Assembly: GCF_000392615.1 (NCBI RefSeq)
Contig: NZ_KB933398.1
Location: 2,866,702-2,930,701 of the forward strand
Length of the DNA stretch: 64,000 nucleotides
Direction: 5' to 3'
DNA from: Lysinibacillus sphaericus OT4b.31
GTDB lineage: Bacteria; Bacillota; Bacilli; Bacillales_A; Planococcaceae
A program made the position numbers and the translations under genes. The notes under the pieces were generated by a model. It made no database searches, was not told the origin of the DNA, and worked only from the letters and a program-made list of their open reading frames with translations. Shown in pieces: positions 7,944 through 16,154 of this stretch. Within the stretch, counting starts at the first letter, position 1, and every line of letters starts with the position of its first letter.

Positions 7944-8272
7944 TGAAGTGACCCCTAAAAGTTAGACACGGTTATTTCATTAGGCAGATTGGGTAAAACG
8001 AGTCCGGTATTGCACCGGACTCGTTTTTAATTTTGCCTTAATCCGTTTCGTATTATAGTAATTGATATATTTCTCTAATTCTATTTTAAAATTCTCTATA
8101 CTTTCAAATTCCCTCATGTAAAGGAATTCAGATTTCATAATTCCAAAGAAATTCTCCATTTCCACTTAAGTAACGCTCAACAGCTTGTAATTTATTTTCG
8201 ACAGTATATTTGACCATAGAAAAACTGCACCTCCAATTGTTAGATTGTGTCTAACAATTGGGGCGCAGTTCA
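7944..8272 (-). mobile_element. Internally deleted IS3-family (IS150-like) element, 329 bp
   Basis: Both ends survive: terminal inverted repeats of about 26 bases at 7944-7969 and 8247-8272, both reading TGAA-N2-GN-N-CCCC toward GTTAGACAC. A GTG triplet flanks each end (7941-7943 and 8273-8275), consistent with the 3-bp target duplication of IS3 elements. Inside, the first 19 codons of orfA (MVKYTVENKLQAVERYLSG) are joined directly to the last 60 codons of orfB. A full element would be about 1.2-1.5 kb, so the deletion removed most of both frames. It cannot move by itself but could be mobilised in trans. Confidence 0.75.
7980..8217 (-). pseudogene. IS3-family transposase remnant (orfA start fused to orfB end)
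   Basis: The ATG at 8217 opens MVKYTVENKLQAVERY, the usual start of an IS150-type orfA. After SGN the frame changes, and the orfB C-terminus continues as NFFGIMKSEFLYMREF...YINYYNTKRIKAKL...SPVQYRTRF, which includes the last part of the DDE integrase domain with the conserved YINYYN and SPVQYR blocks. The catalytic DDE residues D and D are lost. Not functional. Confidence 0.8.
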
Positions 8273-8319
8273 GTGACAAGCTTCCCAAAGGTTTTTCCTT
8301 TATCGCGCATTAACAGTCA

Positions 8320-8453
8320 GTAAGACGCCCACCTCAAGTTGATAGATGAGAACGAGTCAACTAGGTGGGCGATCAACTAACCGTAAAAGCCCGATTGGTT
8401 CAACTAACAATCCGTGGGGGATGAAGATAACCCCCATGGATTGAAGTTTCACT
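8320..8453 (+). repeat. Structured repeat copy A (possible IS200/IS605 right end or TnpB-type RNA scaffold)
   Basis: Two strong hairpins: CGCCCACCT..AGTTGA / TCAACT..AGGTGGGCG (8326-8371) and CAATCCGTGGGGG / CCCCCATGGATTG (8408-8443), joined by a linker that starts ACCGTAAAAGCCCG. The linker (28 bases) recurs exactly on the opposite strand at 57366-57393, with similar flanking hairpins. The layout, ending GATTGAAGTTTCACT, resembles right ends of IS200/IS605-type elements and their TnpB guide-RNA scaffolds, but no tnpB is present. It abuts the stop codon of the methyltransferase gene. Confidence 0.45.
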
Positions 8454-9290
8454 TTATTTTGGCTCCCAAGATACAAGTGCAGCATGGAAGTCATGACGGT
8501 AGTAATAACGACCATCCTTTTCTTCTATAAACGGTGCGAGAGAATCCTCGATATGTGCTCTTTTAACATCAGTATTCAATATTTTTTTACTCTGTGTTGT
8601 AACAAGTTGCTCATACGTATCATATTCATATACGCGTTTCAGCGGTATTATTTTGCATTCTGCATAAATATCCATTTCATATAACAAATTCAAAAACTCA
8701 ATATAATCTCTTCGTGGGAACTTGATATCATAGCCATATTTGGTATGTAATAGTTCGTAATGCGGTTGAATCGGGCCTGTCGTCATCCCGATAATTGCAC
8801 GCTTTTTAGCAAGACGATTCATATGTTTTAATGCCGCTTTGATTTCATACATGCGGTAAAAACAATTCACACCGATTACAATATCATGTGTTTGAATGTC
8901 ATTTTCACCAAGCTCTTCCCATTTTGCATGGACATAAGAAACATGTTCCTCATGTTGTAAGCAACTTTGTAAGTACGTGAGAATACTTGCTGAACTGTCA
9001 ACACAGGTAAGCTCTCGAACATAATCAGCAAGTGGAAACGTATAATTACCCCAACCAGGTCCGATTTCAAGGACTGAGTGTTCTGGCTGAATACTTCCCT
9101 TAATTTCTGCAAAGATCTGTGCCGCATAGGGGTCTGTTTGTCCAGTGTTTTTGCGTGCTATCGATTGCGACCAAAACTGTTCTTCTAAATGATCATTCAC
9201 CATTCGCTCAGGCATTTGCCCTTGCCAATCCTTCATACCCTCTTGCCATAATGCCTCATAATTAATGGCTAACGGCCCTTTTCGTGTCAT
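8454..9290 (-). CDS. Class I SAM-dependent methyltransferase at the end of the cobalamin operon
   Basis: A 278-residue protein with a clear SAM-binding motif I, VLEIGPGWGN (residues 73-82), followed by an acidic ribose-binding position (LTCVDSS) and DIVIGVNCFYRMY (motif post II region). Its ATG overlaps the cbiP stop codon by 4 bases, so it is translationally coupled to cobyric acid synthase and transcribed with the cob operon. It is not one of the known corrin methyltransferases, which have a tetrapyrrole methylase fold; this one is Rossmann type. A role in cobalamin metabolism is only suggested by position. The substrate is unknown. Confidence 0.8.
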   Translation of the reverse strand: MTRKGPLAINYEALWQEGMKDWQGQMPERMVNDHLEEQFWSQSIARKNTGQTDPYAAQIFAEIKGSIQPEHSVLEIGPGWGNYTFPLADYVRELTCVDSSASILTYLQSCLQHEEHVSYVHAKWEELGENDIQTHDIVIGVNCFYRMYEIKAALKHMNRLAKKRAIIGMTTGPIQPHYELLHTKYGYDIKFPRRDYIEFLNLLYEMDIYAECKIIPLKRVYEYDTYEQLVTTQSKKILNTDVKRAHIEDSLAPFIEEKDGRYYYRHDFHAALVSWEPK

Positions 9291-10786
9291 ACGCTTACCT
9301 CTATATTCAACATGTCATATATTTTTTCCATATCTAAATTGGCCCGTACATGGGTAGCAAGCATGTTATAAGCATCTTCTCTACGCTCTGCATCGCTTTT
9401 CACATCACTAGGTAGCGCAGCAAGGCCTTTTTCCACACGTATGTCGTTGACTAGCTGTCGAGTAAAGGTACGATTATGGAACAAACCGTGGAAATATGTG
9501 CCGATAACTTGCTCATCCGCACTCACTGCTCCGTCCACACGACCATCTACTAACTGCAAAAATGGTGATACCTCATCACGCAAAATTTTTGTGCGCCCAA
9601 GGTGTATTTCATAGCCTGTGAATGTATCATTACCGCGTGTACCAGTCATTTGTACAGTCTTTTTATCCCCTACAAAAACGGTTTCCATAGGCAGTAGTCC
9701 TAAGCCTTGTGCGGGATCACCATTCCCTTCTACAGCGTCAGGGTCAAGTAGCGTTTCACCAAGCATTTGGAATCCACCGCAAATACCAATAATTTTGGTA
9801 CCACGTGCACGTAAGTTGGCAATAGCTCGATCAAAACCTTGTGCCTTTAACCATGCTAAATCATCCATCGTGCTTTTTGTACCTGGGAGTATTAGTAAAT
9901 CAGGAGTACCAAGCTCTGCAACATTGCCAATTAATCGCACACCCACTTCTGGTTCATCAAAAAAGGGATCTACATCTGTAAAATTCGAAATTCGCGGCAA
10001 ACGGATCATGGCAATATCCACCAAAAATTCTCCTGGCTTTGGCTTTTTGAAGCGTAATGACGATAATGCAAGTGAGTCCTCTGCCTCAATATTGACATCT
10101 ACATATGGCACGACACCTAACACAGGTATGCCTGTCTCACGTTCCACCCATTCAATACCATCATCGAGTAACTCACGCAACCCTCTGAATTTATTAATAA
10201 TTAGCCCTTTCACGCGCGCACGTTCGGCATCATCGAGCAATGCTAATGTCCCGATTATTGACGCAAACACACCACCACGATCAATATCTGCAACTAAAAC
10301 AACTGCAGCATCAGCTAAGTGAGCCATACGCATATTCGCGATATCGCGATCCTTTAAATTGATTTCTGCTGGGCTACCTGCACCTTCAAGCACAATCACA
10401 TCATATGTATTTTGTAATGTTCGTACAGATTTTTCAACGATGGGCATCGCCTCCTGCACAAATTTATTGCGGTAACTTTTCGCGTCCATGTTCAAAAAAT
10501 GCTTGCCATGTACAATGACCTCAGACACCATATCCTGCTTTGGTTTTAATAAAATAGGATTCATGTCAGTTGTAGCAATAACACGCGCAGCTTCTGCTTG
10601 TACACCTTGCGCACGGCCGATTTCACCACCATCCACCGTCACAAATGAATTAAGCGCCATATTTTGAGACTTAAAGGGTACTACCTTTAGCCCCGCATCA
10701 GAAAAAATACGGCATAAGGCTGTGCAAATCATGCTTTTTCCGACATCAGAAGCTGTTCCTTGAATCATAATTGATTTTGCTGGCAC
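9287..10786 (-). CDS. cbiP: Cobyric acid synthase
   Basis: About 499 residues; uses glutamine and ATP to amidate four side chains (b, d, e, g) of adenosylcobyrinic acid a,c-diamide. N-terminal dethiobiotin-synthetase-like domain: IMIQGTASDVGKSMI P-loop, then KSQNMALNS and VLEGAGSPAEINL. C-terminal type-1 glutamine amidotransferase: LLILPGTKSTMDDL, nucleophile Cys in GICGGFQMLG, His in GTYFHGLFHN. I place the start at the GTG (10786) seven bases after GGGAGG, because the upstream ATGs overlap that site. Follows btuR and is coupled to the methyltransferase gene. Cytoplasmic. Confidence 0.95.
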   Translation of the reverse strand: MPAKSIMIQGTASDVGKSMICTALCRIFSDAGLKVVPFKSQNMALNSFVTVDGGEIGRAQGVQAEAARVIATTDMNPILLKPKQDMVSEVIVHGKHFLNMDAKSYRNKFVQEAMPIVEKSVRTLQNTYDVIVLEGAGSPAEINLKDRDIANMRMAHLADAAVVLVADIDRGGVFASIIGTLALLDDAERARVKGLIINKFRGLRELLDDGIEWVERETGIPVLGVVPYVDVNIEAEDSLALSSLRFKKPKPGEFLVDIAMIRLPRISNFTDVDPFFDEPEVGVRLIGNVAELGTPDLLILPGTKSTMDDLAWLKAQGFDRAIANLRARGTKIIGICGGFQMLGETLLDPDAVEGNGDPAQGLGLLPMETVFVGDKKTVQMTGTRGNDTFTGYEIHLGRTKILRDEVSPFLQLVDGRVDGAVSADEQVIGTYFHGLFHNRTFTRQLVNDIRVEKGLAALPSDVKSDAERREDAYNMLATHVRANLDMEKIYDMLNIEVSV

Positions 10787-10916
10787 ACTCTTTCCTCCCA
10801 TCACTTTTACAGAAAGTTTATTTATTCAGGCAGTATCTCAACACCGTCTGAATAAAACATAAACCTCCTATTTCTCGTAACACCTCTAGATGTGACAAAC
10901 CGCTCTGGACATCTAA

Positions 10917-11453
10917 TTAGAATTCAAGTCCCTTAACTGCTGGGATACCCTCGTCATAATAATGCTTTGTCGCATCAATTGTTGATACTAAATCCGCCAT
11001 TGCAATAAGCGCTGGATTTGCACTACGCCCCGTTATTACAAGGTGCATCGTTGTAGGTCGCTGTTTAATCGCTTCGATGACTTCAGCTAATGGCAGCACA
11101 TCATCAATCGGAAACTTGGTAATAGCCAATGCATTGTTTAACTCATCTAGTACAAGTAAATCAATGCGGTCGTCTTGCAAAGCAGCCTTTGTTTTTTTCC
11201 AAGCTTTTGCAAGAGCTGCGCGATGCTCCTCTGGCGTTTTTGTCCAAGTAAAGCCTATGCCCATTTGTTCCATTTCCACGCCAAGCTTTCGAAGGGCGAT
11301 TTGCTCGCCATACGTGCGCTCTGGTGATTTAATGAATTGCATAAATCTCACGTTTAAACCACGACCAACTGCACGTAACGTCACACCAAGTGAAGCTGTC
11401 GTTTTGCCCTTGCCCTCACCTGTGTATACTAAAAACAAGCCTTTTCTAGCCAT
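10917..11453 (-). CDS. btuR: Corrinoid adenosyltransferase, BtuR/CobO type
   Basis: 178 residues; transfers the 5'-deoxyadenosyl group of ATP to cob(I)alamin or cob(I)yrinic acid a,c-diamide. The P-loop VYTGEGKGKTTASLG lies at about residues 9-23, followed by the family blocks RFMQFIKSPERTYGE, DLLVLDELNNAL and HLVITGRSANPALIA. Length fits the CobA/CobO/BtuR family (not the PduO or EutT families). An AAGGGGG site precedes the ATG. It lies between the nitroreductase-like gene and cbiP, as expected for the B. megaterium-type operon, where btuR follows cbiY. Confidence 0.95.
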   Translation of the reverse strand: MARKGLFLVYTGEGKGKTTASLGVTLRAVGRGLNVRFMQFIKSPERTYGEQIALRKLGVEMEQMGIGFTWTKTPEEHRAALAKAWKKTKAALQDDRIDLLVLDELNNALAITKFPIDDVLPLAEVIEAIKQRPTTMHLVITGRSANPALIAMADLVSTIDATKHYYDEGIPAVKGLEF

Positions 11454-11466
11454 GCTTCATGCCCCC

Positions 11467-12027
11467 TTAAAGCCACGTTGTTTTTTCTTCAAATGGCGTA
11501 CGCTTTTTGTCTTTTAGCTCCTGCTCTTCCGGATAGCCAATGAATATTGTCCCTACTACCTTTTGACTGTCACTCGCACCGATAAATGTATGCATACGTG
11601 CATCATGGACAAGTCCAACGCCTCGTGTACGCCATACAAATCCTAGTCCTTGTTCTTCAGCTGCTAACCACATGGACATAATGGCACTGCAAACTGCAAA
11701 GACATTGTCTTGTGTTGCATCTGCATCACCTTCTACAATATCTGCTGTCACAACAATTGCAACAGGCGTTGTTTGTACTACTTTTAATGAGCTTTCTACT
11801 AGGTTTGGCTTTGTTGGAAAACGTTCCTGTAAATAAGTATTAGCCATTTCTTCATAGCGCTTCATGGCTTCATCTTGTATCACAAAAAAATGCCAAGGCT
11901 CACGCATACGGTCATTAGGTGCAAAAGTAGCTGCTTGCAAAATTTGTTCGATTTTCTCTTGTTCAACAGGCTGTGGTGTATAATTTCGAATTGCTCGTCG
12001 ATTTCTTAACGCTTCGATGACTGTCAT
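11467..12027 (-). CDS. Nitroreductase-family flavoprotein in the position of cbiY
   Basis: 186 residues with the nitroreductase fold signature: RNRRAIRNYTPQPV near the N-terminus (FMN phosphate contact), AATFAPNDRMREPWHFFVI, and a C-terminal VVGTIFIGYPEEQE. Closest in look to YdjA-like nitroreductases. BluB, which makes the lower ligand DMB, is in the same superfamily, so a cobalamin role is conceivable, but BluB-specific residues cannot be confirmed here. Position between cobA and btuR matches cbiY of the B. megaterium operon. A long 5' region with an ACTT repeat separates it from cobA. Confidence 0.8.
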   Translation of the reverse strand: MTVIEALRNRRAIRNYTPQPVEQEKIEQILQAATFAPNDRMREPWHFFVIQDEAMKRYEEMANTYLQERFPTKPNLVESSLKVVQTTPVAIVVTADIVEGDADATQDNVFAVCSAIMSMWLAAEEQGLGFVWRTRGVGLVHDARMHTFIGASDSQKVVGTIFIGYPEEQELKDKKRTPFEEKTTWL

Positions 12028-12142
12028 GATTGTTCCCCCTTATTTCCGCTACACTCCGGCGCCTATCTCTGTCGCTTTGTTATCGCCATAAATCAATGAT
12101 TTTTGCCGGAGGGTTTTCTTTAAGTCACTGGATTAAACAACA

Positions 12143-12211
<69 letters not shown>

Positions 12212-12258
12212 ACTTCCGTTCATAGCACCCTATGTTGAGGTAGGTGACTTTGACTGAA

Positions 12259-13026
12259 TCATGTTAAAGTGAGACCTTGCTCTTCGAACCACTGAATGTT
12301 GTCGCGGACATTGACAACATCCCCTACAACAATCATGGAAGGATTATGATAGCCCTCACGTTCAATAATGTCAGCAATTTCATCTAGTTGCCCTGTGATT
12401 GTGCGCTGTTTGTCGGTCGTTCCCCACTCAATAACAGCTACTGGCGTAGTTGCTTTACGTCCATTGTCGATTAATTTTCTCGAGATGTAGGCAATATTAC
12501 CAACGCTCATATAAAATGCTACTGTATCTATTCCTGTTGCCAGTGCTGGCCAATTTAAAAAGTCTTGGCCTTTTTCTTCACGACCATGTCCTGTTACAAG
12601 CGCAAAGCTTGTGGCAAAATCTCGGTGCGTTACAGGTATTCCTGCATAAGCTGGTGCTGCAATTCCTGCCGTAATACCTGGCACTACTTCATAAGCAATG
12701 CCATGATTTTTTAATATTTCGGCTTCCTCTGCTCCGCGACCAAAGACGAATGGATCGCCACCTTTTAAGCGGGTTACGATTTTGCCTTCTTGTGCCCTTC
12801 GGACAAGGAGCTCATTGATTTCATCTTGAATAAGATGGTGCTTACCAGGCAATTTACCGCAGTATACTAGTTCAGCATCCGGCTTTGCAGATTCTAACAA
12901 TTTTGGGTTTACAAGACGATCATATGCAATGACATCAGCCTTTTGAATGCATTCAAGCCCATACACCGTGATGAGCTTTGGATCTCCAGGACCAGCTCCT
13001 ACTAAATACACTATTCCGTCCTTCAT
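12259..13026 (-). CDS. cobA: Uroporphyrinogen-III C-methyltransferase (SumT)
   Basis: 255 residues; methylates C2 and C7 of uroporphyrinogen III with SAM to give precorrin-2, the branch point for sirohaem and cobalamin. The tetrapyrrole methylase motifs are present: VYLVGAGPGDPKLITVYG at the N-terminus, ADVIAYDRLVNP, RLKGGDPFVFGRGAEEAE, and VVPGITAGIAAPAYAGIPVTHR. Single-domain form without the CysG N-terminal part, whose functions are encoded by the next gene upstream. Its ATG overlaps the sirC stop by 4 bases. Confidence 0.95.
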   Translation of the reverse strand: MKDGIVYLVGAGPGDPKLITVYGLECIQKADVIAYDRLVNPKLLESAKPDAELVYCGKLPGKHHLIQDEINELLVRRAQEGKIVTRLKGGDPFVFGRGAEEAEILKNHGIAYEVVPGITAGIAAPAYAGIPVTHRDFATSFALVTGHGREEKGQDFLNWPALATGIDTVAFYMSVGNIAYISRKLIDNGRKATTPVAVIEWGTTDKQRTITGQLDEIADIIEREGYHNPSMIVVGDVVNVRDNIQWFEEQGLTLT

Positions 13027-13661
13027 GGCGATTCTCCCGTCAATAATTGTTGTAAATAAGCTTCACGTCTATCAATCTCTCCACTACGAGTCCATTCTAG
13101 TAAGTTTGGCTCAAGTAATGCTTGCAGCGCTGCCCGTCGTTTATCGCCCTTTTCAAACTTAGCAACAACCATTAATCGTGCCTGCTGTAAAAAGCATACG
13201 TAGTCTTCATAGACTGCATCAAATTGCTCGGCTAAATCTTCCTTTATTTTACAAGCTAAAGAGGGACTTGCACCTGATGTTGAAACTGTTAATACAAGAG
13301 GGCCACGGCGTATAGTAGCTGGTGTAATAAAATTACTTTCGCCTTGTGCATCTGCTCGATTTAATAGTTGCCAATGTTGAGCCGCTTCCTGTACGGCTTC
13401 ATTCACGGTAGTATCATTTGTTGCCGCAATGATGAGCGATGCATCATCTAAATCACGCGGTTCAAATACCTTGTCACGCCATGTGATTTGACCAGATTCT
13501 GCTAGAGGCAGTAATGTTTCGTGCAATGTTGGGCTTACAACAACTACATTGGCTTTAGCCGGTAACAAAGACGCCACCTTCTGCGTTGCAACATGTCCTC
13601 CTCCAACAATTACTACCGTTTTATATTCGATATTTATATGAATTGGAAAGTAATTAGTCAA
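13023..13661 (-). CDS. Precorrin-2 dehydrogenase (CysG N-terminal/Met8-like)
   Basis: 212 residues; oxidises precorrin-2 to sirohydrochlorin with NAD+, and related proteins may also insert iron. The nucleotide-binding start YFPIHINIEYKTVVIVGGGHVATQK and the family block LIIAATNDTTVNEAV...NRADAQGESNFITPATIRRGPLVLTVSTSGASP are typical of SirC/YlnF/CysG-A. It corresponds to cysG(A) of the B. megaterium operon. It overlaps cbiA by 8 bases and cobA by 4, so all three are coupled. Whether it also chelates iron cannot be told from sequence. Confidence 0.92.
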   Translation of the reverse strand: MTNYFPIHINIEYKTVVIVGGGHVATQKVASLLPAKANVVVVSPTLHETLLPLAESGQITWRDKVFEPRDLDDASLIIAATNDTTVNEAVQEAAQHWQLLNRADAQGESNFITPATIRRGPLVLTVSTSGASPSLACKIKEDLAEQFDAVYEDYVCFLQQARLMVVAKFEKGDKRRAALQALLEPNLLEWTRSGEIDRREAYLQQLLTGESP

Positions 13662-15021
13662 AATTTTTCACCTTCTTACAAGCTGCCAACCAGTTCTCGA
13701 CAAGCTTTGGATTGGATACAAAATGAAAATGCGTATAGCCAGCGACTAAATTGCTTGCCTGATAACCCTCTTGTTTTGTGCCAAAGCGCCCTTTTGTTTC
13801 ATAGGCAGGCGTTTCATGTGTCCCGCTATATTGTGAATAATGGAATTCATGTCCCTTTGCTTCTTCCTCTTCACCGATTAAAAAGTTTGCTTTCTTGCCG
13901 GTAATTTCACGATAGCCAAGCGCCGCAAGCTTTGTTTGCATTGCTACTTCACCTGGAATAATACCAAGCATGTCATAACGTTCGCCATCACTATTCGTAA
14001 TGGCTTGTGTCAAATACATGAAACCCCCACATTCAGCTAAAGTTGGTAAACCCTTGTTAATGGCCTCACGAATTGACTGTTTTGCTATGGTATTGCCTGC
14101 AAGTGTATCGGCAAATTCCTCTGGAAAGCCCCCACCAATATATAGACCGTCAGCCTCAACTGGTACAGGCTCATTGGCTAAAGGTGAGAAAAATTGTAGC
14201 GTAGCCCCTTTTGCGCGCAGGAGGGCCAGATTTTCTTCGTAATAAAAGTTGAATGCAGCATCCTTTGCCACGGCAATATGAATATGTTGATCTTCGTGCT
14301 GTTCAAATAAATCACCTGTTTCTTCTAGAACAGGTGCCTTTGTTAATTCAAGCAATGTCTCTAAATCGATCGTTTCGGCCATTAAAGCGCCTAGCTTATC
14401 AAAAAACGAAGCAAGCTCACCACGCTCTATAGCAGGAATTAACCCTAAATGTCGACTTGGAATATCAATGCCTGCTTCGCGTTTTAAATACCCAATGACA
14501 GGAATACCACATTCCTGCTCAATCGCCGCTTTGGCAATTTCGTAGTGACCGACACTTCCGACTTGGTTCGCGATGACGCCCACAATATTCGGTTTATCAG
14601 ATAGCATTTGGAAGCCCTTTACAACTGCTGCCACACTTCGAGCCATACTTGCGCAATTGACGATTAAAATAACCGGACTTTCGGTAATGACACTTACATC
14701 TGCGGCTGATCCTGCATCAGATAATGGGCTTTTACCATCATAGAAACCCATAACACCCTCAATAATCGAAACATCTGCATCCATACTGGCACGTGCCACA
14801 ATATCACGCACGGCATCATGCGAAAACATCCAACTATCGATATTACGCGACACACGTCCAGTCACCGCTGTATGATAGCTAGGGTCTATATAATCGGGAC
14901 CACATTTAAAGCCCTGTACGATTTTCCCCTTTTCCTGTAATGCCTTCATTAGACCAATTGTAAACGTCGTTTTACCAACACCACTACCAGTTCCAGCAAG
15001 TACAAAGCGATTCGTTTGCAT
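13654..15021 (-). CDS. cbiA: Cobyrinic acid a,c-diamide synthase
   Basis: 455 residues; amidates the a and c acetate side chains of (cobalt-containing) cobyrinic acid using glutamine and ATP. The ATP domain begins VLAGTGSGVGKTTFTIGLM, then KCGPDYIDPSYH and IEGVMGFYDG. The C-terminal glutaminase-like domain shows YIGGGFPEEFA, nucleophile Cys in LAECGGFMYL, and His in GYTHFHF. An AAGGAGG site precedes the ATG. Located between cbiG and the precorrin-2 dehydrogenase gene. Confidence 0.96.
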   Translation of the reverse strand: MQTNRFVLAGTGSGVGKTTFTIGLMKALQEKGKIVQGFKCGPDYIDPSYHTAVTGRVSRNIDSWMFSHDAVRDIVARASMDADVSIIEGVMGFYDGKSPLSDAGSAADVSVITESPVILIVNCASMARSVAAVVKGFQMLSDKPNIVGVIANQVGSVGHYEIAKAAIEQECGIPVIGYLKREAGIDIPSRHLGLIPAIERGELASFFDKLGALMAETIDLETLLELTKAPVLEETGDLFEQHEDQHIHIAVAKDAAFNFYYEENLALLRAKGATLQFFSPLANEPVPVEADGLYIGGGFPEEFADTLAGNTIAKQSIREAINKGLPTLAECGGFMYLTQAITNSDGERYDMLGIIPGEVAMQTKLAALGYREITGKKANFLIGEEEEAKGHEFHYSQYSGTHETPAYETKGRFGTKQEGYQASNLVAGYTHFHFVSNPKLVENWLAACKKVKNFD

Positions 15022-15032
15022 AGGCTCCCTCC

Positions 15033-16154
15033 TTAAAATGTTAATCTCGCTACAGAAATTGTTGCGTTCCCTGATTTTTTCTTTGGTAGCACGAGCGATT
15101 CTACTTGTGCAAAGCGCATAGCAGCCGGCTCACTGACGCCGTATGCACCTGTATATTTAAATACCGTTTCAGACGGTGATGGGAAATTGATTTCGTTTAA
15201 TTGTGCTGGTGTATATGTGATGAACTCCCAGTCATATTTCTTTGTCACATCAATGAAGCATTGTTCGTCTTTTTTTAAATCAATCGTACAAAGAGCTTTG
15301 ACACTTTTTTTCGATAATTTTAATTCTGCGAGTGTTTCATCAATAACTTGTTCGATTTCTTCAAGTGACGTATCACGATTGCAGCCCATACCTAGCACAA
15401 TCGATTTTGGACGATAAATCACGCCATTCTCAAGGAGCACTTCTTCCTCCGGTTCAATGATACGATCAGTAATCCATAACGTTGCATGAGGTTTCGCCTC
15501 TATCGCGGTTTGCGTCGATGGATATATTTTGATTTGCTCTGGCATAGGGGTATCACGCATCCACCAATCACGTTCACCAGTTTCTTGTACGATTGCGACA
15601 TGCTTCTCGTTAACAACCGAGGCACTTACAGGCGTAAGCTTGTCTGCACTGTCCCACACCCAACCAAAGCGTGCGCCAAATAAATCAACAGGAATTGTTT
15701 TTTGGACATCCGAAGCCGTTGTAATAATTGGATTTGCACCAAGGGCCGCTGCAACTTCATGAGTAAGCTCATTGGCACCACCTAAATGACCTGATAGTAC
15801 ACTAATGACATTTTCCCCACGATCATCAATGACTACAACACCAGGGTCTGTCTTCTTATCCTGTAAAATTGGCGCAATCATGCGTACAACCGCACCAAGT
15901 GAAATGATTAAAATTAAGCCTTTATACTGCTTGAATAATGTAGGCAATAGCAATCGCACGGTACCAGAAAACAGCTGAATATGCTTCTCTGCTTCGTCGC
16001 CTTGCTCAAATTTACTCATATAATATAAATCACTCTGCGCAAAGGTTTGTTGTAGTCTACGTCCAATTTGTACACCGTGCTTGGTAATCGCCACAACCGC
16101 ATAAGGATTACGTTGAGCAACTTCTGGTAAAACGCCCTCTTGCAATTTAATCAC
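15033..16154 (-). CDS. cbiG: Cobalt-precorrin-5A hydrolase
   Basis: 373 residues; opens the ring-A lactone of cobalt-precorrin-5A and releases acetaldehyde, a step specific to the anaerobic pathway. Central domain: IISLGAVVRMIAPILQDKKTDPGVVVIDDRGENVISVLSGHLGGANELT, highly typical of CbiG. The C-terminal domain (VLGMGCNRDTSLEEIEQ, then YGVSEPAAM) is the CobE/GbiG-C type. Overlaps cbiF by 8 bases. Its presence supports a cobalt-early, oxygen-independent route. Confidence 0.95.
   Translation of the reverse strand: MIKLQEGVLPEVAQRNPYAVVAITKHGVQIGRRLQQTFAQSDLYYMSKFEQGDEAEKHIQLFSGTVRLLLPTLFKQYKGLILIISLGAVVRMIAPILQDKKTDPGVVVIDDRGENVISVLSGHLGGANELTHEVAAALGANPIITTASDVQKTIPVDLFGARFGWVWDSADKLTPVSASVVNEKHVAIVQETGERDWWMRDTPMPEQIKIYPSTQTAIEAKPHATLWITDRIIEPEEEVLLENGVIYRPKSIVLGMGCNRDTSLEEIEQVIDETLAELKLSKKSVKALCTIDLKKDEQCFIDVTKKYDWEFITYTPAQLNEINFPSPSETVFKYTGAYGVSEPAAMRFAQVESLVLPKKKSGNATISVARLTF

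Noticed and set aside
9618-10322. 234-codon plus-strand frame antisense to cbiP
   Set aside because: Serine/proline-rich shadow typical of the opposite strand of a conserved gene; no start site.
10819-10857. Possible 12-residue leader peptide before cbiP (ATG after AGGAGG) with hairpin
   Set aside because: Spacing of the site to ATG is only three bases and there is no T-run or regulatory codon pattern; evidence too weak.
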